NCBI GenBank assembly: GCA_937873555.1
Contig: CALMWN010000021.1
Coordinates: 1 to 12,839, forward strand
DNA: 12,839 nt
Direction: 5' to 3'
DNA from: an uncultured Clostridia bacterium
Lineage (GTDB): Bacteria; Bacillota; Clostridia; Acetivibrionales; CALMWN01
Shown here in pieces: positions 1-6,383 of the stretch. The notes below the pieces were generated by a model. The model worked only from the letters and a program-made list of their open reading frames with translations. It was not told where the DNA came from and made no database searches. Every line of letters starts with the position of its first letter. The first letter of the stretch is position 1. The position numbers were made by a program, and so were the translations under genes.

Positions 1-986
1 TGATGATAATCCGGATGTTTCCTGCCCGTTATGGGATGAATATACTTTGGAAGACTGTTTATGAAGCTTTGGATTGCCTTTGCAGCTTTCCTGTAATCAA
101 GCAATGACCTAACTACAGGATATTTTTCAGCTATGGAACTGAGTTCTTCATGAGAAGTATTGTTTATTTGAATGCCCTTGTCCTTTAATGCCTTCAGCAC
201 CTGCTGCTGGCTGTCCAGGTTGATTCCTAGTTCTTCATCTTCGAAAAAACCAATCTGCACAATTGAGCCTCCAAGCTGTGACTTGAGAAATGCCGCTGTT
301 CGGGACCGCGTTTCTTCTAATTCGATGCTGAGGTGTTCCCATTTTTTTCGGTCCAGAAGCATTCCGTTCAATTCAATTTCAGCAACGGCAGGTATGCAGT
401 CATATTCTATTTTCGCAATTTCTATCAGCTTGCCGTACTTTAATTCCGGCAGCATTGCTTCACGTAAATCCAGTAGAATTGCTGCATCCTTTGCGGCGTA
501 TTCCAGCTGCCTGTCCGTCAAATCGCCGCTCCAATCGCTCGCCTGCTGATCCTTGGGCAAATCCGCATTAAGGTAGTGCTTTGCCAGGTCGTCCAGCCCG
601 TATCCCGGAGGTCCGCCGGTCGTTTTTAGAAGGCGTGCTGCAATCATTGTATCAAATATCTGTCCCTTTACATGTATTCCGGCTCTGGTCAGAAACTTCA
701 AATCATATTTCGCGTTTTGAAATACCTTTATCGAGCTTCCGCCCAGTAATTCTTTTAAAGATGAAACGCCACCGTTTTGTAGCCTATCCAGGTCAAAAAT
801 GACTGCAGGCTTATCCGGCACTGCAACTTGAACCAGCCGGAGCCTGCTTGATAAAGGGTCAAGTCCCGTGGTCTCGGTGTCAACTGCCAGTATCGGGGAC
901 TCCAGTAGGAAAGCAATACATTCCTGCAGACGTGTATTATCGGCTAAAAGTATGTAATTCTGTGTTTTTTCGATGTCCTGTTCCAT
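1..986 (-). CDS. PolA-type DNA polymerase with N-terminal 3'-5' exonuclease domain (partial, C-terminus off left edge)
   Basis: Family-A DNA polymerase, read on the minus strand from an ATG at 984-986; about 328 codons are visible with no stop before the window edge. The visible part is a proofreading DEDDy exonuclease domain: Exo I DTETTGLD (residues 36-43, D36 and E38), Exo II QNAKYDLKFL (residues 90-99) and Exo III YAAKD (Y163, D167). The start of the polymerase domain follows: IEYDCIPAVAEIELNGMLLD near 193-212, then the helical thumb region. The catalytic palm and fingers lie beyond the edge. There is no room for a 5'-nuclease domain before Exo I, so this is the short exonuclease-plus-polymerase form, not classical three-domain Pol I. 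It probably acts in cytoplasmic DNA repair or gap filling, perhaps beside a standard PolA elsewhere. The ribosome site is weak (AAGGGA about 10 bases before the ATG). Confidence 0.93.
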   Translation of the reverse strand, partial: MEQDIEKTQNYILLADNTRLQECIAFLLESPILAVDTETTGLDPLSSRLRLVQVAVPDKPAVIFDLDRLQNGGVSSLKELLGGSSIKVFQNAKYDLKFLTRAGIHVKGQIFDTMIAARLLKTTGGPPGYGLDDLAKHYLNADLPKDQQASDWSGDLTDRQLEYAAKDAAILLDLREAMLPELKYGKLIEIAKIEYDCIPAVAEIELNGMLLDRKKWEHLSIELEETRSRTAAFLKSQLGGSIVQIGFFEDEELGINLDSQQQVLKALKDKGIQINNTSHEELSSIAEKYPVVRSLLDYRKAAKAIQSFINSLPKYIHPITGRKHPDYH

Positions 987-1018
987 AGAAGTTGATTCCC
1001 TTATTATCCAAGCCGGAT

Positions 1019-1050
1019 ATTATAATCTGCAATAAACAATATCATGTAAA
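1019..1050 (-). promoter_or_regulatory. Possible promoter for the DNA polymerase gene
   Basis: In the 67-base gap before the polymerase gene the minus strand has a perfect TATAAT (1019-1024). The best upstream match to a -35 box is TTTACA (1045-1050), but the spacer is 20 bases, longer than the usual 16-18. It could be a weak or activator-dependent promoter, or the -10 match may be chance in AT-rich DNA. If real, it would let the polymerase be expressed independently of the propeller gene upstream. Confidence 0.3.
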
Positions 1051-1053
1051 AAC

Positions 1054-1965
1054 TTAATTGTCTATGAACACCAGCGCCCTATGAGTCTCAGAAAGAAAGG
1101 CATAAACCTTGTTCGAAACTGAATCGAATGCAATAGTATGCGCTCCTTTTTCCGTTTCCATAGTCTCAAGTAGATTCATGGCCCCGGTATCTATCACGTC
1201 AATTACCCCTGGATTGCCTATGGCGACATACAGATGCTGCTTTGCCTTGTTAAAGAAGACCACGTCCGGTCCGCCGCTCAGAGCCAGCTCGTTTATTACT
1301 CTTCCGCTGCCAATGTCCAGTGTAATGAGCTTCTTTTCATCACACGCACAGTACAGCCGGCCTTTGTCCTCATCCAGTCCGAGCCCATGAGGGCCTGAGG
1401 CCGGAATGTCAATGTATTTTGCCACCCTGGACGGGCTGTCCCTTTCAATGACCGCAATCCTGGCAGGCTCGTTTATATTGATGTAAAAGGCTTTCGTATT
1501 TCTGTCGAACATCGTCCAGCGGGTCCGTCCGGGAACAGGAACACTGCAAAGCATGGAGCCTTTCTTCACATCGACGATGGAAACCGTATACGGCTCACTC
1601 ACATTTCCGCACAGAAGGAGACAGCTTTCAGGATCATAAGCAAGCCCATTGGGGTTGTTTCCCACGTCCACCTTGACCGGTTCTTCTTCTCTGCCGCATT
1701 TGAAAAGGTTTACCGTTGTTTCTCCGCGGTTTGATGTGAAGACAAGGTCTTCAGGCTCGAAGACCAGGGCCCCTGCCACCCTTGGCAGGTTGTTTATTGA
1801 ATAAAGGTATTTGTCGTTCCTGCAGTCAATCACATCAATGGCGTCATTGGCAGTATGGGCTACATAGAGCAAGCCTTTGCCGGTGTGGATGTCTGCGTGG
1901 TCGAACCCGCCTTTACAGGTATGTTCCGGCAATTCCACATACCCTGATATTTGAAGTGACATCAT
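1054..1965 (-). CDS. YncE/YVTN-family seven-bladed beta-propeller protein, cytoplasmic
   Basis: A 303-residue protein made almost entirely of about seven repeats of roughly 40 residues of YVTN/YncE type. Typical blade strands are GLLYVAHTANDAIDVID, NPNGLAYDPESCLLLCGN, GPHGLGLDEDKGRLYCA, QHLYVAIGNPGVIDVID and AHTIAFDSVSNKVYAF. This length fits one closed propeller with no extra domain. There is no signal peptide or membrane segment, so it should stay in the cytoplasm, unlike many exported YncE-like proteins. Such propellers usually bind a partner or ligand; no catalytic motif is evident. The start is supported by GAGGGGG about 7 bases before tandem ATG codons (1960-1965). It starts 25 bases after the ABC permease stop, so it is probably co-transcribed with the transporter genes. 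Its ligand is unknown. Confidence 0.8.
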   Translation of the reverse strand: MMSLQISGYVELPEHTCKGGFDHADIHTGKGLLYVAHTANDAIDVIDCRNDKYLYSINNLPRVAGALVFEPEDLVFTSNRGETTVNLFKCGREEEPVKVDVGNNPNGLAYDPESCLLLCGNVSEPYTVSIVDVKKGSMLCSVPVPGRTRWTMFDRNTKAFYININEPARIAVIERDSPSRVAKYIDIPASGPHGLGLDEDKGRLYCACDEKKLITLDIGSGRVINELALSGGPDVVFFNKAKQHLYVAIGNPGVIDVIDTGAMNLLETMETEKGAHTIAFDSVSNKVYAFLSETHRALVFIDN

Positions 1966-1990
1966 TAATACCCCCTCATTTTATATTCTA

Positions 1991-2824
1991 CTAAATCACC
2001 ATACCAACTCCGTTTGTCCTCTCGGCTTTTGCTATGGCGCTATTGAGTACAAATATGCCGGTGAACAAACTGAAGGCGCAAAAGAGCAGCATCATAAAAA
2101 GGTCGTTTCGCACCATGGCATTGTCAAAGCCGTTTCCACCGATAAGTACCAGTCTTATGCCCTGAAGAGCATACGTATGGGGCACGAAATATGATACAAA
2201 CCCGATTGAAGCCGGGAGTACCGACAACGGGTAATACACTCCCGAAAATATCCTTGCAAGGACATCCGTCAGCCACGTCACAGGTTCCCTGCCCTGTTTG
2301 ACCTCAAGATAGAAGAAATTGCCTGCTCCTATAAGCCCTATTCCAAAGCATGTCAATACAAATAACAGGTAAAATGCTATCGCGGGCAGTACGGGAATGC
2401 TTTTACTCACGTTTACTCCGGCAGCAAAAATAGCAAACAGCATGACACAGAATTGAATGACAAGATTATAAAAAAAGTTCCAAATAAACCTCCCGGTAAT
2501 AAAAGCCCATATCCCACGGGATGAGGAGTTGTATATCTCCAGTCTTTTATCCCAGAAGGCTGTGCTCAGGCTCTGGAACGGGAGCGATAATATATTGGCG
2601 GCGTTTTGAAAGAAGATAACTCCAATCACCATATATGCAACAAAATCTCCTCCGAAATCCTTCAGGCTCCCTTTTGCATAATCCTTTAAAAACAGTGAAA
2701 CGAAAAACCATATCCCCGTCGTGACAAAGGACTGTATTACAAACAACACCAGATTTGATGGGTAAAACTTAAGGGCTTTGAATTCGAGCCATGCGAAGGA
2801 TAAACTGGATTTTAAAAATTTCAT
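1991..2824 (-). CDS. ABC-2 type transporter permease
   Basis: A 277-residue integral membrane protein with six hydrophobic segments, near residues 23-45, 61-80, 112-136, 145-169, 188-212 and 241-262, and a short amphipathic N-terminus. The FSGVYYPLSVLP stretch around residues 193-204 is the conserved signature region of ABC-2 membrane subunits, which typically export drugs, polysaccharides or peptides. Its ATG overlaps the stop of the preceding ATPase gene by one base (TAATG), which indicates translational coupling and a shared complex. Because that ATPase is broken by the insertion sequence, the permease has probably lost its motor and may be poorly translated, although its own frame is intact. 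The substrate cannot be told from sequence. Confidence 0.87.
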   Translation of the reverse strand: MKFLKSSLSFAWLEFKALKFYPSNLVLFVIQSFVTTGIWFFVSLFLKDYAKGSLKDFGGDFVAYMVIGVIFFQNAANILSLPFQSLSTAFWDKRLEIYNSSSRGIWAFITGRFIWNFFYNLVIQFCVMLFAIFAAGVNVSKSIPVLPAIAFYLLFVLTCFGIGLIGAGNFFYLEVKQGREPVTWLTDVLARIFSGVYYPLSVLPASIGFVSYFVPHTYALQGIRLVLIGGNGFDNAMVRNDLFMMLLFCAFSLFTGIFVLNSAIAKAERTNGVGMVI

Positions 2825-3572
2825 TAGCTCTTGCCTCCGGTTTTGATTGTGTTAATAAAGACATCTTCAAGTGTAGGTTCATTGGTATCAATTGAATAAA
2901 TCTCTACATCTCTTTCACGCAGAAATTTTAATGCGTTAAGCAGGGTCTCTTCCAGTCTCCCGGAGGATAATCTGATTTTACCGTCTGAGTATTCACAGGC
3001 TACGACATTCTCCCACGAACTGATCTCTCTTATGATATCTTCCGGTAAAAGACTGCATTCTATAGAGACTGAATCGTATTTCTGAAGGTTTTTTCTCAGA
3101 TTGTTTACGGTGTCACAGCTTATTATCCCGCCTCTGTCCATGATTGCAACCCTGCCGCAAAGCTCCTCCGCCTCAAAAATAAAGTGGGTGGTGAGAATAA
3201 TGGTAATTCCGAATTCCTTGTTGATCTTTTTTATAAACTCCCGTACCGACTGGGCACCTTTGGCATCCAGCTTGACGGTGGGCTCATCGAGAAACAGTAT
3301 GGGGTTTTTTACAAGAAGCGACCGGGCAATGGCAAGCCTCTGTCTCATTCCTGCTGATATGCTCATTGGCCAATGGCTTTCATATTGTTTAAGTCCTAAA
3401 AAATTGAGCAATTCATTAATTCTCTGCTGCCTCAGCTCCTCTTCAAGATTGTATACCACCGCCCAGAATTCCAGGTTCTGCCTGACGGTAAGGTTATTAT
3501 CCGTACCGACGTCGGCGGTAGGGGCGACCAGGCTTACTTTTGAACGTATCTTTTTATGATCCCTGTATATAT
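2824..3572 (-). pseudogene. ABC transporter ATP-binding protein, N-terminus removed at the IS junction
   Basis: Nucleotide-binding subunit for the adjoining permease, read on the minus strand. The frame continues upstream of the GTG at 3457-3459 as native sequence (SLVAPTADVGTDNNLTVRQN, then LEFWAVVYNL) until the IS boundary at 3573. In codons counted from that GTG, the ABC signature is ISAGMRQR (34-41), Walker B is ILFLDE (54-59), the D-loop region is PTVKLD and the switch histidine is H92 in LTTHFIFEAEEL. The C-terminal ABC-2 type tail (EPTLEDVF) is complete. The Walker A loop and the first strands, roughly the first 60 residues, are absent and do not reappear beyond the IS. The frame runs only about 60 bases into the IS before a stop (TAA, 3634-3636). 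A 211-residue product could in theory start at the GTG, but it could not bind ATP normally. Also odd: Q-loop and signature residues are atypical. Confidence 0.85.
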
Positions 3573-3600
3573 TGACCCTACCCCGATTTGATAGACACCC
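3573..3600 (+). repeat. IS left terminal inverted repeat
   Basis: Begins TGACCCTACCCC and ends ATAGACACCC. It pairs with the right end (20 of 28 matches, best in the outer 12 and inner 8 bases). The inner part also contains the -35 box of the transposase promoter. Confidence 0.85.
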
Positions 3601-3617
3601 AAAATAGCTGGTATAAT
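3588..3617 (+). promoter_or_regulatory. Transposase promoter
   Basis: TTGATA (3588-3593) lies 18 bases before a perfect TATAAT (3612-3617), placed 23 bases before the orfA start. The -35 box lies in the left inverted repeat, so transposase binding at the end could repress its own transcription, as is usual for such elements. A short CTGG/CCAG inverted repeat (3608-3625) spans the -10 box. Confidence 0.7.
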
Positions 3618-3626
3618 AAAACCAGT

Positions 3627-3632
3627 GGAGGG
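3627..3632 (+). promoter_or_regulatory. Ribosome binding site that fixes the orfA start
   Basis: GGAGGG sits 7 bases before the ATG at 3640. A longer frame opens at a GTG at 3625, but that codon overlaps this ribosome site, so 3640 is the real start. Confidence 0.8.
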
Positions 3633-3639
3633 ATTAAAA

Positions 3640-3930
3640 ATGTCAGTAAAACGTTATGACAAAAATTACAAAATCGAGGTAGTTCGCAGAGCCATTTCAA
3701 AGGATAAAAATGTTGCTGATTTGGCAGAGGAACTTGGCATCCATGAGAATACTATATACAAATGGATTGGAGAATTCAAGAAGGATGCAGCAAATGCTTT
3801 TCCTGGAAGTGGTAAATTAAAACCAGAAGACGAGGAACTACGCCGCCTCAAAAGAGAGAATGAAAATTTGAAAGAGGAAAATGAAATATTAAAAAAAGCG
3901 GCGGCCTACTTTGCAAAGAACCAAAAGTAA
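3640..3930 (+). CDS. IS3-family transposase OrfA (DNA-binding subunit)
   Basis: A 96-residue protein starting MSVKRYDKNYKIEVVRR. Residues about 1-50 form the helix-turn-helix of the IS3/IS911 OrfA type (DLAEELGIHENTIYKWIGEF). Residues about 64-90 form a leucine-zipper-like coiled coil (ELRRLKRENENLKEENEILK) used for dimerisation. It binds the IS ends and, by frameshifting, supplies the N-terminus of the full OrfAB transposase. Its normal stop is the TAA at 3928-3930, downstream of the slippery site. No disabling mutation is seen. Confidence 0.93.
   Translation: MSVKRYDKNYKIEVVRRAISKDKNVADLAEELGIHENTIYKWIGEFKKDAANAFPGSGKLKPEDEELRRLKRENENLKEENEILKKAAAYFAKNQK
3891..3897 (+). promoter_or_regulatory. 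Programmed -1 frameshift site (A7)
   Basis: Seven adenines, read in the orfA frame as ttA AAA AAA GCG. A -1 slip here moves ribosomes into the orfB frame, which is open across the junction (KKSGGLLCKEPKVKRFEFIR and onward) and reaches the OrfB start region without a stop. The orfB ATG at 3981 has no visible ribosome site, which supports synthesis as an OrfAB fusion. Confidence 0.75.
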
Positions 3931-3980
3931 AACGGTTTGAATTCATACGTGAGAACCTTGAAAACTTCAAACTTACAAAT

Positions 3981-4784
3981 ATGTGTAAAGTGCTTGATGT
4001 CAGGCGTAGTGGCTTCTATGCATGGCAAAGCAGGCCCGAAAGCAAACGGAAGAAAGAAAACAAAAAGCTTTTAGAAAAAATCAAGGAGCTATTTGTAAAA
4101 AAGCATAAAATATATGGATATAAGCGGATTGCAAAGATATTGCCGGAAGATATGAGGGCCAGTGAAGGCAGAGTCCACAGATTAATGAAAGCAAACGGGC
4201 TTAAGTCAAAGACATCCAAAAAGTACCGACCTCAGACAACTGACTCAAATCATAACCTGCCAGTTGCAGAAAATATCCTTAACAGAGATTTTACTGCAAA
4301 AGCACCTTGCCAGAAATGGGTTTCCGACATCACTTATATAGCAACGGATGAAGGCTTTTTATACCTTGCCGGTATCCTTGACTTATATGACAGGAGTATA
4401 GTAGGTTGGTCAATGCAGACGCACATGAAGAAAGAGCTTGTTATGGAAGCTTTGAACCAGGCAATTGGAAGGTATAGCCCCAAGGCTGGTCTATTGCTTC
4501 ACTCTGACAGAGGGTCGCAGTATTGCAGTAACAAGTATCAGGAAATTATAAAGAAAAATGGCTTTACCTGCAGCATGAGCCGTAAAGGTAACTGCTGGGA
4601 TAATGCTCCAATGGAATCCTTCTGGGGTAAACTAAAAAGCGAATGGCTGAGTGACAAGAAGCTCAAAACTATTGACGAAGCCAAAGCTGTAGTGTTTGAA
4701 TACATCGAAATATTTTATAACCGAGATAGGCTGCATTCTTCAAATGATTATATTTGCCCGTGTCAGAAACGCAAAGCGGCTTAG
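3981..4784 (+). CDS. IS3-family transposase OrfB (DDE integrase core)
   Basis: A 267-residue catalytic part, normally made fused to OrfA. An HTH_21-like domain (KIKELFVKKHKIYGYKRIAK, residues about 30-50) precedes the rve integrase core. The DDE triad is visible: first Asp in WVSDITYIA, second Asp in LLHSDRGSQY, and Glu in DNAPMESFWGKLKSEW, with about 35 residues between the last two as expected. The family motif FYNRDRLHSS is present near the end. It cuts and joins DNA at the IS ends. The last residues (NDYICPCQKRKAA) diverge from the usual GYxSPxxYE ending, so a small C-terminal change is possible, but the core looks functional. The ATG at 3981 is nominal; the frame is entered by frameshift upstream. 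Confidence 0.92.
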   Translation: MCKVLDVRRSGFYAWQSRPESKRKKENKKLLEKIKELFVKKHKIYGYKRIAKILPEDMRASEGRVHRLMKANGLKSKTSKKYRPQTTDSNHNLPVAENILNRDFTAKAPCQKWVSDITYIATDEGFLYLAGILDLYDRSIVGWSMQTHMKKELVMEALNQAIGRYSPKAGLLLHSDRGSQYCSNKYQEIIKKNGFTCSMSRKGNCWDNAPMESFWGKLKSEWLSDKKLKTIDEAKAVVFEYIEIFYNRDRLHSSNDYICPCQKRKAA

Positions 4785-5001
4785 TCTGGAAAAAGATAAA
4801 GAAAAAAGAGGAAAAAAGAAAAGAAAAAGCACAGACACTAAACCGCGACCTTCGTAGCCCTTCTTCTTGTCAAGGCCGCCCTGTTTTTGGGCGTTCACTT
4901 TAGCCTTGACAAAGTGGCAGGCGGTATAATTGCTTATATTTTTCTTTTCAAAAGTTGAAATTTGGAGTAATGATAAGGAAAAACGAGATACACGCCGTTT
5001 C
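4785..5001 (+). other. Non-coding right tail of the IS
   Basis: About 217 bases between the orfB stop and the right inverted repeat, long for an IS3 element. It opens with a nearly pure A/G tract (about 4788-4828), then holds the stem-loop at 4867-4912, then an AT-rich stretch. No convincing gene is seen. A +1-type frame continues lysine-rich sequence past the orfB stop but resembles nothing I recognise. The sequence beyond the IS, 5030-5102, is a plain AT-rich gap. Confidence 0.6.
4867..4912. repeat. Strong nested stem-loop in the IS tail
   Basis: Perfect 10-base arms TTGTCAAGGC (4867-4876) and GCCTTGACAA (4903-4912) enclose an inner hairpin CGCCC (4877-4881) / GGGCG (4889-4893) with a TGTTTTT loop. 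The left arms are continuous; 9 bases bulge on the right side. It is not followed by a T run on either strand, so it is not a standard terminator. Confidence 0.8.
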
Positions 5002-5029
5002 GAGTGTCTGTTTTATTGAGGTAAGGTCA
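5002..5029 (-). repeat. IS right terminal inverted repeat
   Basis: On the minus strand it begins TGACCTTACCTC and ends AACAGACACTC, matching the left end at 20 of 28 positions. It defines the outer edge of the IS next to the carbohydrate locus. Confidence 0.82.
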
Positions 5030-5102
5030 GATGGCATCTACTCTGGAGTAATTGATGTTTTAAATGATTTTAACACAACACAATTGTTTTGACAATTCAG
5101 TT

Positions 5103-6335
5103 TTAATACCTATAAACATATGTTCCTTTAATTACCTCATCAGCCATTATAAATTTAAACTTTCTCACGTGAGGGCGGTACCAGGGGTTTTTAATCCACC
5201 AGCTGCCTGAAAAAAGCAGATATCCGGTTAAATTTTCCTGGTCAAACCATTTTAGCGGTACTCTTGGGCAGTAGGGACATGCTTCCTGTTTCTCCCACAT
5301 CCATTCATAATGTACCAACTTCCAGTCACCAAAGAGACTGTCGGCCTCAAAGACTGACAGAGAGCTGCCTTCTGATGGATAGAAGTCGCGGTGGAGTGAC
5401 CAGTTAAAAAGTATATACTTGCCAAGTTTCCGGCTGTATATTACTTCAGGTGTGCTTATGTGTCCATCGATGGCAAGCACTGGATCTGAATCTTCAAGTC
5501 CCTTTTCCCAAACAAATTTACCGTTTTTTTTCTTTGCAAACTCCCATTCGCCTGCATCCATGATTTTATCTTTCTTTACTCTGCCTGCGCGAAGCTCAGA
5601 GCCATTGTCCCACTGGTCTGCAGATACAGCATAAACATAGTCATCTATAGCACCCATGTTGTCTTTTCCGAACTGTACAAAGGTTGGGCCGCCAAAAAGA
5701 GGCCCAGGAAACATTGGTTTCCACCCTTTATACTCTTCCCTTGCTTCATCCGGGGTTTTCCACTCCTTAATATTGGGGCTGAGAAGTACGTTTCTGTCAA
5801 AATGCTCTGCCTCGAATTCCTTCCATAACGTCTCTAGGTCTGGAGTCCATGTCTTACCGTAATCAGTCGATTTAATTATTGTTGCATCGCTTCCATGCTG
5901 GCTGCCCGGGCGAAACCTCGTCTTTTTTATACCCAGCATATTCTGCATAGCGTAATAGATAGTCCCATCAACTGATATTACCCCTGTAGGTTTAGGGCCT
6001 CCACCTCCTGGGCCTGTAAAGCCTTCCATGTCATTAACCCTGAATATGTCAAAATCTTGTGGTGAGCCTGTCAGAATCTCAAAAGCTAGTCCCCCCATTG
6101 CTCCATATAACTTGGGGTCGCGATAAGCTTCACGCCATGTACTGGGACGCGGCCTGCCGTCAACCATAGAATACATGGGATCTCCTGTCCCAACATAGAG
6201 GTTGTCGTCAGCTGCCCATGTTACAGGATATGTATCCCCGTACACTCCGCCTGTGGCTAGAGACTTTCTCTCTTCAAGCCATGAAATGCTCCGGATAGTA
6301 GAACTTCTTTCAACTTCTAAAGGATGTTTGTACAT
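5103..6335 (-). CDS. Asp-box beta-propeller protein, putative glycosidase-like (paralogue 1)
   Basis: A 410-residue cytoplasmic protein (no signal peptide or membrane segment) that closely resembles the next gene upstream across its full length. It looks like a sialidase/GH43-style or DUF4185-like beta-propeller. A GDTYPVTWAADDNLYVGTGD blade lies near residues 33-52, a PKPTGVISVDG blade near 114-124, and a clear Asp-box STDYGKTW at 156-163. Aromatic and acidic patches such as GGPTFVQFG and DQWDNGSE follow. CPYCPR at 353-358 is shared only with its neighbour. It probably binds or cleaves an oligosaccharide inside the cell; no catalytic triad can be assigned. The start is supported by GAGGAGGA (6342-6349). 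It is the last gene of the run, 48 bases after the preceding stop. Confidence 0.72.
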   Translation of the reverse strand: MYKHPLEVERSSTIRSISWLEERKSLATGGVYGDTYPVTWAADDNLYVGTGDPMYSMVDGRPRPSTWREAYRDPKLYGAMGGLAFEILTGSPQDFDIFRVNDMEGFTGPGGGGPKPTGVISVDGTIYYAMQNMLGIKKTRFRPGSQHGSDATIIKSTDYGKTWTPDLETLWKEFEAEHFDRNVLLSPNIKEWKTPDEAREEYKGWKPMFPGPLFGGPTFVQFGKDNMGAIDDYVYAVSADQWDNGSELRAGRVKKDKIMDAGEWEFAKKKNGKFVWEKGLEDSDPVLAIDGHISTPEVIYSRKLGKYILFNWSLHRDFYPSEGSSLSVFEADSLFGDWKLVHYEWMWEKQEACPYCPRVPLKWFDQENLTGYLLFSGSWWIKNPWYRPHVRKFKFIMADEVIKGTYVYRY

Positions 6336-6383
6336 TTTGAGTCCTCCTCATATATAGATATTTATTATTTAGGTAGATAACGC

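Larger units (their letters stand above)
3573..5029 (+). mobile_element. IS3-family insertion sequence, complete, 1457 bp
   Basis: The element is bounded by 28-bp imperfect inverted repeats at 3573-3600 and 5002-5029 that agree at 20 of 28 positions. Both ends start TGACC and carry an inner AGACAC block. It encodes orfA, and orfB in the -1 frame, as usual for IS3, and the length lies within the family range. The bases next to the ends differ (TATAT on the left, GATGG on the right), so no target duplication is seen. This suggests the present junctions arose by deletion or recombination after insertion. It separates the truncated ABC ATPase from the carbohydrate locus. Subgroup is not assigned. 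Confidence 0.9.

Noticed and set aside
172..802. Plus-strand open frames of 125 and 73 codons
   Set aside because: They lie antisense to the polymerase gene, whose exonuclease motifs are unmistakable, and have no ribosome site or family resemblance.
4741..4860. A frameshifted C-terminal extension of OrfB running into the lysine-rich tail
   Set aside because: The other frames stay open for 40-50 codons but are low-complexity and match no IS3 ending I know; the given stop is plausible.
5068..5080. TTTTAACACAACA also occurs at 11778-11790, so copies lie on either side of the four-gene block
   Set aside because: A 13-base match in AT-rich gaps is expected by chance in a window this size, and the 5068 copy lies downstream of the last gene with no inverted partner.
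5082..5097. AATTGT/ACAATT hairpin just after the last propeller gene, as a terminator
   Set aside because: The stem is only 6 bp, entirely A/T-rich, and has no T run on the minus strand.
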